From NCBI GenBank assembly GCA_017888105.1, contig JAGHGS010000021.1:1-6153 (forward strand): DNA of 6,153 nt, in the 5' to 3' direction. The number at the start of each line of letters is the position of its first letter. Position 1 is the first letter of the stretch. The notes beneath the pieces are model-generated. The model did not search any database and was not told where the DNA came from. It was given only the letters and a program-made list of their open reading frames with translations. This document shows positions 1 through 5,259 of this stretch, in pieces. The stretch is from Bacilli bacterium (GTDB taxonomy: Bacteria; Bacillota_I; Bacilli_A; RF39; UBA660). The position numbers and the translations under genes were made by a program.

Positions 1-1010
1 ATAATTTCTTTATTTATTTTGTTAATATCTAAAGTATTAGAAAACGGTTTATTGGCAATATGATATTTTTTAATGATAGAATCGATCAGTTTAATAGATT
101 GATTAATATGATCTTGGTTTAATTTATTTTGAGTAAAATATTTTTGTAACTTTTCATAATCTTTGAAAAAACTATCATAATATTTAACCATAATCATATT
201 AAATCCACGATTGATCGCTTTCCTTACAATTTTAGATTTATTTAGCAATCTTAATAATCCCATGCAAATATCATCCGTTACAATTAGTTTTTGAAAATCA
301 AGTTTATTTCTTAGAAATTCAACAGTTTGCCCAGAAAAAGAAGTAGGGGTAAGAAAAGTTACTTTAGGAATTAAAAAGTGTCCTACCATAATCGCATCAC
401 ATCCATTATGAATCGCTTCCTTAAAAGGCAAAATATCTTCTTGGATTAATTTCTTTGAATTCCAAATAACCGGAATAAAATAATGACTATTGATTTTTGT
501 TGCTCCATGACCAGGGAAATGTTTTACAACTGGAATCACATTTTTATCTTGAAACTCTTTAATATAAGGAATAGTATTTTTGATAACGGAAGAAGCATCA
601 TCACCAAAACATCTGTCTCCAATCGGATGATCATCTGGAAATCTTTTGATATCCAAAACAGGAGCAAAGTTAATATTAATATTGGATTTCGATAGAATCG
701 TAGCAATAATTTCTCCATGTTTTTTAACTAACTCTAAATCATGATGTAAAGAATAAGGACTTTTCAAATTGACGATTTCCTTAGGTAAACGATTCACCCG
801 ATATCCTTCCTCATCAATGCCAACTAAAATAGTGTAACCTGCCTTTTCTGATAAACCATGAATATAATTAATTAATTCTAACATTTCCTCATAATTACGA
901 TAATTTCTAGAATAAAGAGTAAGTCCACCCACATGACATTCTAAAATAAGTTTTTTAATAATATTTCGATCATTTGTACTTAAACCTACAAAGAGCATTC
1001 GTCCAAACAT
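1..1010 (-). CDS. nagZ: GH3 family NagZ-like beta-N-acetylhexosaminidase, C-terminus cut by window edge
   Basis: 336 complete codons are visible from the ATG at 1010-1008, preceded by an AGGTGA ribosome binding site. Family members remove N-acetylglucosamine from muropeptides or other beta-glycosides during cell-wall recycling. Visible motifs are DEEG-R-V (residues 66-72), NFAPVLD (about 114-120), IGDR-FG (130-136), the GH3 signature KHFPGHG (163-169) followed by NSH (174-176), and TDD--M (245-250), whose first Asp (D246) aligns with the NagZ nucleophile. There is no signal peptide, so a cytoplasmic location is inferred. The length fits the short one-domain NagZ class, so little should be missing beyond the edge. 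The odd feature is residue 174: the family motif KH(F/I)PGHG-x4-D-(S/T)-H has Asp there, forming the acid/base dyad with His, but this protein has Asn (codon AAT, 491-489). Family assignment is firm; catalytic competence and the substrate are open. The symbol is given by family only. Confidence 0.88.
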   Translation of the reverse strand, partial: MFGRMLFVGLSTNDRNIIKKLILECHVGGLTLYSRNYRNYEEMLELINYIHGLSEKAGYTILVGIDEEGYRVNRLPKEIVNLKSPYSLHHDLELVKKHGEIIATILSKSNININFAPVLDIKRFPDDHPIGDRCFGDDASSVIKNTIPYIKEFQDKNVIPVVKHFPGHGATKINSHYFIPVIWNSKKLIQEDILPFKEAIHNGCDAIMVGHFLIPKVTFLTPTSFSGQTVEFLRNKLDFQKLIVTDDICMGLLRLLNKSKIVRKAINRGFNMIMVKYYDSFFKDYEKLQKYFTQNKLNQDHINQSIKLIDSIIKKYHIANKPFSNTLDINKINKEI

Positions 1011-1026
1011 AAAATCACCTAAAAAG

Positions 1027-1056
1027 ATTATATCATAAATTAAAAATAGATTGTAA
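1027..1056 (-). promoter_or_regulatory. Probable sigma-A promoter of the GH3 gene
   Basis: Read on the minus strand, a perfect TATAAT (1032-1027) lies 18 bases downstream of TTACAA (1056-1051), about 16 bases before the start codon. The -35 hexamer is the same six bases used on the other strand by the promoter of the NfeD-SPFH operon. Confidence 0.6.
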
Positions 1057-1079
1057 TTTTCTGTATAGTAACGTATAAT
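1051..1079 (+). promoter_or_regulatory. Probable sigma-A promoter of the NfeD-SPFH operon
   Basis: TTGTAA (1051-1056) and a perfect TATAAT (1074-1079) are separated by the optimal 17 bases. The expected transcript starts near 1086, giving a leader of about 16 bases that holds the ribosome binding site AGGTGA (1090-1095). Confidence 0.75.
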
Positions 1080-1101
1080 TTAGATAGGTAGGTGAAGTAC
1101 A

Positions 1102-1521
1102 ATGTGGGTCATGTGGTTAATTATTATCATACTTTTAACAATACTAGAAGCGATTACAATTAATTTGGTAAGTATATGGTTTATTGTTAGTGCCATCATA
1201 AGTTTATTCTTATCTTTTGTAGTGGATTCCTTTTATATCCAATTTATGGTATTTGTTGGTATAGGTCTCATACTAATGCTTTTAACAAGACCATACTTAG
1301 TAAAAAAATTAAGTAAGAAAAAAATAAGTACGAACTTAGATCGCGTTCTAGGAATGGAAGGAATTGTAACAGAAGAAATTACAAAACTTAAAATTGGGGA
1401 AGTAAAAGTAGATGGCAAAAAATGGAGTGCTATTAGCAATGAAAAAATAAAAGTTGGTGAGGAAGTCATCGTAGAAGATATTGATGGCGTAAAACTCATA
1501 GTGAGAAAGGGTGAAAAATAA
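1102..1521 (+). CDS. Short NfeD-like membrane protein
   Basis: This 139-residue protein has three hydrophobic segments (about 3-20, 21-41 and 44-62), a basic stretch after the last one (RPYLVKK, 63-69), and a soluble C-terminal OB-fold-like domain (about 82-137). The OB region carries the glycines and tryptophan usual in NfeD: G84, G87, G99, G105, W108, A110, G119 and G129. It matches the short class that lacks the serine protease domain of long NfeD proteins. Such proteins are encoded next to stomatin or QmcA-type SPFH genes, as YbbJ is next to QmcA in E. coli, and are thought to act with them at the membrane. The ATG is 6 bases after AGGTGA. Its stop codon shares one base with the next start (TAATG), so translational coupling to the SPFH gene is likely. 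Confidence 0.88.
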   Translation: MWVMWLIIIILLTILEAITINLVSIWFIVSAIISLFLSFVVDSFYIQFMVFVGIGLILMLLTRPYLVKKLSKKKISTNLDRVLGMEGIVTEEITKLKIGEVKVDGKKWSAISNEKIKVGEEVIVEDIDGVKLIVRKGEK

Positions 1522-2408
1522 TGGAATTTTTAATAGCAATTTTAATATTGGTAATTATTTTAATTATTACAAACATTAAATTATTACCACAAGCAAAAGC
1601 ATATGTAATTGAAAGATTAGGAAGTTATTACACAACTTGGCAAAACGGATTACATGTAAAAATACCTTTTGTAGATCGTATCTCAAAGGTTGTAAGTCTA
1701 AAAGAAACGGTAAAAGATTTTGCACCACAACCAGTAATTACGAAAGACAATGTTACAATGCAAATAGATACCGTAGTATATTTTCAAATAACAGATCCAA
1801 AACTTTACACTTATGGAGTAGATGCTCCCGTAAGTGCAATTGAAAATTTAACAGCAACGACTCTTCGAAATATTATTGGTGAATTAGAACTTGATCAAAC
1901 ACTTACAAGCAGAGATATTATAAATGGTAAAATGAGAGCAATTTTAGATGAAGCAACCGATCCATGGGGAATTAAAGTAAATCGTGTAGAAGTAAAAAAT
2001 ATTTTACCACCAAGAGATATTCAAGAAGCAATGGAAAAACAAATGCGAGCTGAAAGAGAAAGAAGAGAAAAGATTTTACAAGCAGAAGGTGAAAAGAAAT
2101 CAAGCATTTTAATCGCCGAGGGCGAAAAAGAAAGTGCAATTTTACGTGCTGAGGCAGAAGCACAAAGTGCTATACGTATTGCCGAAGGAAAAGCAGAAGC
2201 GATGATTAAAATTAAAGAAGCAGAAGCAAAAGGAATTGAACTATTAAAAAATGCCAAAGCAGATGGAGCGGTATTAACTCTAAAAAGTTATGAAGCTCTA
2301 GGAAAAGTAGCAGATGGTCAATCAACCAAATTAATTGTACCAGCAAACTTACAAGATATAGCTACTTTTGGAACGACACTAATGGAGGTTATGAAAGATA
2401 AGAAATAG
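1521..2408 (+). CDS. SPFH domain protein, stomatin/QmcA type
   Basis: This 295-residue protein has one N-terminal membrane segment (about 2-19), then an SPFH/band 7 domain (about 25-180) with the stomatin-like stretches ERLGSYYTTWQNGLH (31-45) and GIKVNRVEVKNILPPRDIQEAM (150-171). A long helical region follows, made of five tandem 11-residue units (185-239) beginning ILQAEGE, ILIAEGE, ILRAEAE, IRIAEGK and IKIKEAE. It ends in a short tail with VPANLQD (about 274-280). SPFH proteins form ring or cage oligomers on the membrane and organise microdomains or modulate membrane proteases; the hendecad helix is the usual cage wall. Length and domain order are normal for QmcA or slipin proteins. It is the second gene of the operon, after the NfeD-like partner. 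The exact client or protease cannot be read from the sequence. Confidence 0.93.
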   Translation: MEFLIAILILVIILIITNIKLLPQAKAYVIERLGSYYTTWQNGLHVKIPFVDRISKVVSLKETVKDFAPQPVITKDNVTMQIDTVVYFQITDPKLYTYGVDAPVSAIENLTATTLRNIIGELELDQTLTSRDIINGKMRAILDEATDPWGIKVNRVEVKNILPPRDIQEAMEKQMRAERERREKILQAEGEKKSSILIAEGEKESAILRAEAEAQSAIRIAEGKAEAMIKIKEAEAKGIELLKNAKADGAVLTLKSYEALGKVADGQSTKLIVPANLQDIATFGTTLMEVMKDKK

Positions 2409-2426
2409 TCTTGTCTTTTTGCATTT

Positions 2427-2897
2427 ATGGAATATCATACAATTAAACCATTTTATAATAAAGACTCCAAAATACTTATTTTAGGATCTTTTCCAAGTGT
2501 AAAATCAAGAGAAGAGGGATTTTATTACGCTCATCCCAAGAATCGCTTTTGGCCTGTTTTAGCAAGTATTTTTAAAGAAGAGATAGTGGATAAAAAAGAA
2601 TTTTTAAAAAAACACAATATTGCTTTATTTGATGTATGCGCATCCTGTGAAATAAAAGGATCAAGCGATGCTTCAATTAAAGAAGTAAAACCCAATGACC
2701 TATCTCAAATATTAAAAGAAAGCAAAATTAAAATAATCTTTTTAAATGGCAAAACTGCTTCCAACTTATATAAAAAATATATGAAAAATATAGAACTCCC
2801 AACGATTACGCTTCCCAGCACAAGTCCAGCCAATGCAACCGTAAATCTTGAAAAACTTATAAATAAGTACAAAATAATAAAAGAGTTTACAAAATAA
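2427..2897 (+). CDS. DNA-deoxyinosine (hypoxanthine-DNA) glycosylase, UDG family 6 type
   Basis: This 156-residue protein belongs to the uracil-DNA glycosylase superfamily. Motif GSFPSVKS (20-27) is followed by GFYYAHPKNRFWPVL (31-45); N39 sits where the catalytic Asn of family 6 hypoxanthine-DNA glycosylases is recalled to be. The second conserved motif is LPSTSPAN (129-136). The family excises deaminated adenine (hypoxanthine) from DNA to start base excision repair, acting in the cytoplasm on the chromosome. Length is typical. The gene begins 18 bases after the SPFH stop with no intervening terminator, so it is probably co-transcribed. No Shine-Dalgarno sequence precedes the ATG, and the upstream frame is closed by the SPFH stop itself, so coupled translation is the likely initiation route. 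No terminator with a T-run follows the gene, so some read-through into the prepilin-like gene is possible. Confidence 0.85.
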   Translation: MEYHTIKPFYNKDSKILILGSFPSVKSREEGFYYAHPKNRFWPVLASIFKEEIVDKKEFLKKHNIALFDVCASCEIKGSSDASIKEVKPNDLSQILKESKIKIIFLNGKTASNLYKKYMKNIELPTITLPSTSPANATVNLEKLINKYKIIKEFTK

Positions 2898-2951
2898 ATG
2901 TAAAGTAACTAAAAAAATAAGAAAAATTAAAAAAATATAAAAGCCTATCTC

Positions 2952-2980
2952 TTTCAAAAAAGATAGAGATATGTTATACT
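2952..2980 (+). promoter_or_regulatory. Extended -10 promoter of the prepilin-like gene, with an overlapping dyad
   Basis: TTTCAA (2952-2957), a 17-base spacer and TATACT (2975-2980), preceded by TG one base upstream (2972-2973), make a strong extended -10 promoter. The start point would be near 2987, leaving a leader of only about 13 bases, almost all ribosome binding site. An inverted repeat TATCTC (2946-2951) / GAGATA (2966-2971) flanks the -35 and spacer and could be an operator, but the arms are only six bases long. Confidence 0.65.
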
Positions 2981-2999
2981 TATCAAGGTGGTAAAGAGA

Positions 3000-3368
3000 A
3001 TGGATAAGTTAGGATATTCAAAGATAGAAATTTTAGTAGTAATCGTATTATTAGGAATTGTTGCGTTTATAACAATTAATAAAACATCATATGCCTTTGC
3101 TGTGGATGGAAAAGAGGCAGTCGATGAAGTAAAATATTTAATTGAAGTTCAAGCGGAAGATTATGCTTTAGCAAATACAACTCTTTTTGAAGAAACAAGT
3201 ACAACTTATATTAGCGTAGATGATTTAATAGAGGCTGGATATTTAATTGGAAATGAAGAGGGACTTTTAACAGATCCAACCGATTCTTCAAAGAATTTTA
3301 ACGATAAAAAAGTAAAATTAGAATATAATGAAAAGAAAAATGATGTAACAGCAACGGTAGTGGATTAG
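3000..3368 (+). CDS. Prepilin-like (type IV pilin/pseudopilin) protein
   Basis: This 122-residue protein starts MDKLGYSKIEILVVIVLLGI. The pattern is a class III prepilin leader: short basic leader, Gly-5 before the predicted cut, Tyr as mature residue 1 and Glu as mature residue 5 (E10), then a hydrophobic helix of about 19 residues. Such proteins are cut and N-methylated by a prepilin peptidase and assemble into type IV pili, pseudopili or competence filaments. The rest is a small acidic soluble domain without cysteines (about 35-122). The ATG at 3000 is preferred to a GTG at 2988 because AAGGTGG (2985-2991) lies 8 bases before the ATG and would overlap the GTG. It has its own promoter and terminator, so it is a single-gene unit. 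No pilus ATPase, platform protein or peptidase is in the window, so which machine it serves is unknown. Confidence 0.72.
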   Translation: MDKLGYSKIEILVVIVLLGIVAFITINKTSYAFAVDGKEAVDEVKYLIEVQAEDYALANTTLFEETSTTYISVDDLIEAGYLIGNEEGLLTDPTDSSKNFNDKKVKLEYNEKKNDVTATVVD

Positions 3369-3392
3369 CAAGCAAAAAAACTTGCTTTTTTT
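3367..3392 (+). terminator. Intrinsic terminator of the prepilin-like gene
   Basis: AGCAAG (3367-3372) pairs with CTTGCT (3381-3386) across an A-rich 8-base loop and runs straight into seven T (3386-3392). The left arm overlaps the TAG stop codon, and the right arm overlaps the -35 of the next promoter. Confidence 0.8.
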
Positions 3393-3410
3393 AAAGATTA
3401 AGAGTATAAT
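3382..3410 (+). promoter_or_regulatory. Probable promoter of the thioredoxin-like gene
   Basis: A perfect TATAAT (3405-3410) lies 17 bases after TTGCTT (3382-3387), which is part of the upstream terminator's right arm. The start would be near 3417, giving a leader of about 26 bases with a strong AAGGAGG (3427-3433). Confidence 0.65.
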
Positions 3411-3442
3411 ACATAGCGTATTTAAAAAGGAGGAAATTTATT

Positions 3443-4003
3443 ATGGAAGAAAAATTAAGAAATTTGACGTTTATAGTGGTTTTTGGATTTATCATTTTAG
3501 CAATATTAATTATTGGTTTATATTTTAAAGATGGTGGAACTAGTACAACAAATAATGGAAACACAAACAACGGTAGCAACAGTAGTACAGAAGAATACGA
3601 TGTTAGTGCAATGAATGAAGTAGATCTTGATGGAGCTTTAGCTTTATTTGAAGAAGATGGAACTCATGTATTGTATATGGGACGTAGTGGTTGTACTTAT
3701 TGTAGAGAATTTGTTCCTGTGTTAAATCAAGTTCAAGAAGATTTAGGCTTTAAAACAAATTATCTCGACGTTCAAACTTTTATGAGTAACTGGAATGCTG
3801 CAAAAGAAGAATTAGAACCATTAACGGATAAGATGACAGTAGAAGCAACTGCTAATGGTGAAACTGGAACTTTAGGAGAATTATTTATTAATAATGGTTA
3901 TACACCAGCATTAGTTGTAATCAAAGATGGTAAAGTAGTAGATGGCTTCTTTGGCTATAGAGATGCCACAGCATTAACCAAATTATTAAATGAATATTTA
4001 TAA
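3443..4003 (+). CDS. Membrane-anchored thioredoxin-fold protein with CTYC motif
   Basis: This 186-residue protein has a short cytoplasmic N-terminus, one hydrophobic anchor (about 9-27), a low-complexity Asn/Thr/Gly/Ser linker (about 31-50) and a thioredoxin-like domain (about 55-186). GCTYCREF (83-90) supplies the CxxC pair C84 and C87, and YTPALVVI (153-160) contains the expected cis-proline P155 before a beta-strand. The anchor followed by a flexible linker puts the domain outside the membrane, so a disulfide oxidoreductase role on exported proteins is inferred. It most resembles the thioredoxin-like proteins often annotated as bacteriocin transport accessory proteins. An insertion of about 45 residues lies between the CxxC helix and the cis-Pro strand. 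The ATG follows AAGGAGG by 9 bases. It is a single-gene unit with its own promoter and a strong terminator. Substrate and redox direction are unknown; no DsbB- or CcdA-like partner is nearby. Confidence 0.82.
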   Translation: MEEKLRNLTFIVVFGFIILAILIIGLYFKDGGTSTTNNGNTNNGSNSSTEEYDVSAMNEVDLDGALALFEEDGTHVLYMGRSGCTYCREFVPVLNQVQEDLGFKTNYLDVQTFMSNWNAAKEELEPLTDKMTVEATANGETGTLGELFINNGYTPALVVIKDGKVVDGFFGYRDATALTKLLNEYL

Positions 4004-4027
4004 TAGAGCTTAGGCTCTATTTTTTTT
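4002..4027 (+). terminator. Intrinsic terminator of the thioredoxin-like gene
   Basis: AATAGAGC (4002-4009) and GCTCTATT (4014-4021) form an 8-bp stem with a TTAG loop, followed by an unbroken T-run to 4027. The stem starts inside the stop codon. Confidence 0.92.
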
Positions 4028-4046
4028 GAAAAAATTATAAAAGCAA

Positions 4047-4083
4047 ATATTTAGTAGTAAATATACTTTAACTATGTTATAAT
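4047..4083 (+). promoter_or_regulatory. Extended -10 promoter with 18-bp dyad in the -35 region
   Basis: A perfect TATAAT (4078-4083) is preceded by TGT (4075-4077), an extended -10. There is no recognisable -35 at the proper distance (TAGTAA). Instead a perfect 7-bp inverted repeat ATATTTA-GTAG-TAAATAT (4047-4064) covers that place. An extended -10 with a poor -35 overlapped by a dyad suits a regulated promoter, but no regulator is identified. Confidence 0.55.
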
Positions 4084-4105
4084 GATGCCAAGATAAGGAG
4101 TTTAT

Positions 4106-4510
4106 ATGAAAAAGAAAATGGGAATAATTATATTAACAATAATATGTTTACTAATTATTATAGGGATTGCTTTAATATTCTTTGATGGAACTGAAAATAA
4201 TATTGATAAGACAGAAAAAATTATAGTACAAGAAATATTTGGTGAATACGAAACGAAAGAAATAACAAATAATGAAGATATTGAGAAAATAATAAAAATA
4301 ATTAATAATCGTACCCCAATGAGTGAAGATGAAACAGTTCCTTACGGAGGGTTTCCTCGTTATAGGTTAAAATTACTAGACAGAAAAGATGAGATTATTT
4401 TAAGTATTGATTTTTATGTTTATAGTAATGATGAATATAATGGTTATATTTCTATTGATGATAATGGCTACAATATAGATGTTAAAGCTTTACTAGAAAT
4501 CCTCAATTAA
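4106..4510 (+). CDS. Hypothetical membrane-anchored protein
   Basis: This 134-residue protein was not recognised. A basic N-terminus (MKKK) leads into one long hydrophobic segment (about 5-26) with no lipobox or clear signal peptidase site, so it is probably an uncleaved anchor with the rest outside. The soluble part (about 30-134) is acidic and looks folded: a helical segment rich in Ile, Lys and Asn (58-69), then alternating strands containing YGGFPRYRLKLLD (79-91) and IILSIDFYVYS (96-106), and a closing YISIDDNGYNID stretch (113-124). It has no cysteines. The ATG is 5 bases after AAGGAG (4095-4100). It is the first gene of an operon and is followed after 15 bases by a lipoprotein gene, so both products face the same side of the membrane and may act together. 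No function is proposed. Confidence 0.75.
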   Translation: MKKKMGIIILTIICLLIIIGIALIFFDGTENNIDKTEKIIVQEIFGEYETKEITNNEDIEKIIKIINNRTPMSEDETVPYGGFPRYRLKLLDRKDEIILSIDFYVYSNDEYNGYISIDDNGYNIDVKALLEILN

Positions 4511-4525
4511 AAAGGAGTTCTAACG

Positions 4526-4990
4526 ATGAAAAAAAGAATAATAACCATATTACTATGTACACTTTTTATATTAACCATTTCTGGCTGTACAAAAGATGAA
4601 GAGATTAGCAAAAATTTTGAGCCAACAGAAATAGATGGCATTTCTATGGCGATTAAAGAAAATTCATTAACGAATGAGGAAGCAACAGTAATTATAAAAG
4701 ACACAAATGGTAAAGGAACCTATGTTTATGGTAACAGTTTTAGAATAGATAAAAAAGAAAATGATAGTTGGGTAACACCAAAAGAAACTGGGAAAAATTG
4801 TGGATTTGATTTAATAGCTTATTATGTCAACGACGAAGGAATATTAGAACTGAAACAAAATTGGGAATGTATGTATGGAAGCCTTGATGCAGGAACCTAT
4901 AGACTAGTGAAAGATATATTTTTAGAATCTGATACACCATCTACCGAAATTAACAAAAAGTACATTTCGGTTGAATTTACGATTGAATAA
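4526..4990 (+). CDS. Lipoprotein with probable bacterial Ig-like domain
   Basis: This 154-residue protein starts with a classic lipoprotein signal: MKKR, a hydrophobic core (5-17) and lipobox ISGC with Cys-21 as the lipidated residue. It should therefore be tethered to the outer face of the membrane. The mature part is mostly predicted beta-strand. Its order, a strand ending GTYVYGNSFRIDKK (about 64-77), the aromatic NDSWV (79-83), and near the end GTYRLVKDIF (127-136) with a final VEFTIE strand (149-154), resembles the small bacterial Ig-like domains often found in lipoproteins of low-GC Gram-positives. That domain call is by pattern memory and is tentative. Two extra cysteines (C92 and C114) could form a disulfide in this exported domain, which is notable given the thioredoxin-like protein encoded nearby. 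The ATG is 8 bases after AAAGGAG (4511-4517). Confidence 0.78.
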   Translation: MKKRIITILLCTLFILTISGCTKDEEISKNFEPTEIDGISMAIKENSLTNEEATVIIKDTNGKGTYVYGNSFRIDKKENDSWVTPKETGKNCGFDLIAYYVNDEGILELKQNWECMYGSLDAGTYRLVKDIFLESDTPSTEINKKYISVEFTIE

Positions 4991-5005
4991 AGAAAGGATA
5001 TCTAC

Positions 5006-5107
5006 ATGTTAAATTTAACAGTCATTAATTTAAAAGAAAATGAACATATTTTAGAAATTAATTGTGAAAACTTAGAAAAGTATATTTTTAATACTTTAGA
5101 TGAGTAA
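5006..5107 (+). CDS. Small hypothetical ORF, 33 residues
   Basis: ATG at 5006 follows AAAGGA (4993-4998) by 7 bases and begins 15 bases after the lipoprotein stop, the same spacing as between the two preceding genes. It encodes MLNLTVINLKENEHILEINC and 13 more residues, ending in LDE before TAA. It has no membrane segment or known motif. The ribosome site and operon position favour translation. It could be a small protein or the surviving start of a truncated gene; its amphipathic, Leu/Ile-rich pattern does not decide between them. Confidence 0.5.
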   Translation: MLNLTVINLKENEHILEINCENLEKYIFNTLDE

Positions 5108-5129
5108 ATATTTAAAAAATGAGATAAAT

Positions 5130-5164
5130 AACCTCGTTTCAAATTTGAGAAACGAGGTTTCTTT
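5130..5164 (+). terminator. Intrinsic terminator of the 4106-5107 operon
   Basis: AACCTCGTTTC (5130-5140) pairs perfectly with GAAACGAGGTT (5149-5159), an 11-bp stem with an 8-base loop. The T tract behind it is interrupted (TTTCTTT). It is the strongest hairpin in the window and ends the upstream operon. Confidence 0.85.
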
Positions 5165-5183
5165 AAACTATTAAAAATAATTT

Positions 5184-5234
5184 CTAAGCGAATCCCTTAG
5201 TTCGACAAACAGATAAATAACAATATGATATAAT
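5184..5234 (+). promoter_or_regulatory. Extended -10 promoter of the endonuclease gene with interleaved dyads upstream
   Basis: A perfect TATAAT (5229-5234) with TG one base upstream (5226-5227) gives an extended -10; there is no good -35 at 17 bases. Upstream lie two interleaved inverted repeats with almost no unused bases: CTAAG (5184-5188) with CTTAG (5196-5200), and CGAA (5189-5192) with TTCG (5201-5204). They lie upstream of the predicted transcript start, so a DNA operator is likelier than an RNA fold. The arms are short and could be chance. Confidence 0.45.
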
Positions 5235-5259
5235 TACCTCTTCAGGGAGGAATTTATAT

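Noticed and set aside
511..515. CCAGG site as a target of the MvaI/BcnI-like enzyme
   Set aside because: The specificity of this homologue cannot be inferred from sequence alone, and one 5-base site in 6 kb says nothing about avoidance or protection.
483..718. Open frames of 60-70 codons on both strands inside the GH3 gene
   Set aside because: They overlap the GH3 frame, which carries clear family motifs. They have no ribosome binding sites, and their products are low-complexity with no recognisable domain.
1233..2257. Several antisense and alternative-frame open stretches across the NfeD and SPFH genes
   Set aside because: They are shadows of strongly recognisable genes. Their Phe/Leu/Ser-rich products are typical of reverse-frame translation of Lys/Glu-rich coding sequence.
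2945..2971. Hairpin after the glycosylase gene as a terminator
   Set aside because: The stem is short or needs a bulge, and no T-run follows. The sequence is better explained as a promoter region with a small dyad.
2988..2999. GTG start at 2988 for the prepilin-like gene
   Set aside because: It overlaps the ribosome binding site AAGGTGG and lies at the predicted transcript start. ATG at 3000 has proper spacing and gives a normal short prepilin leader.
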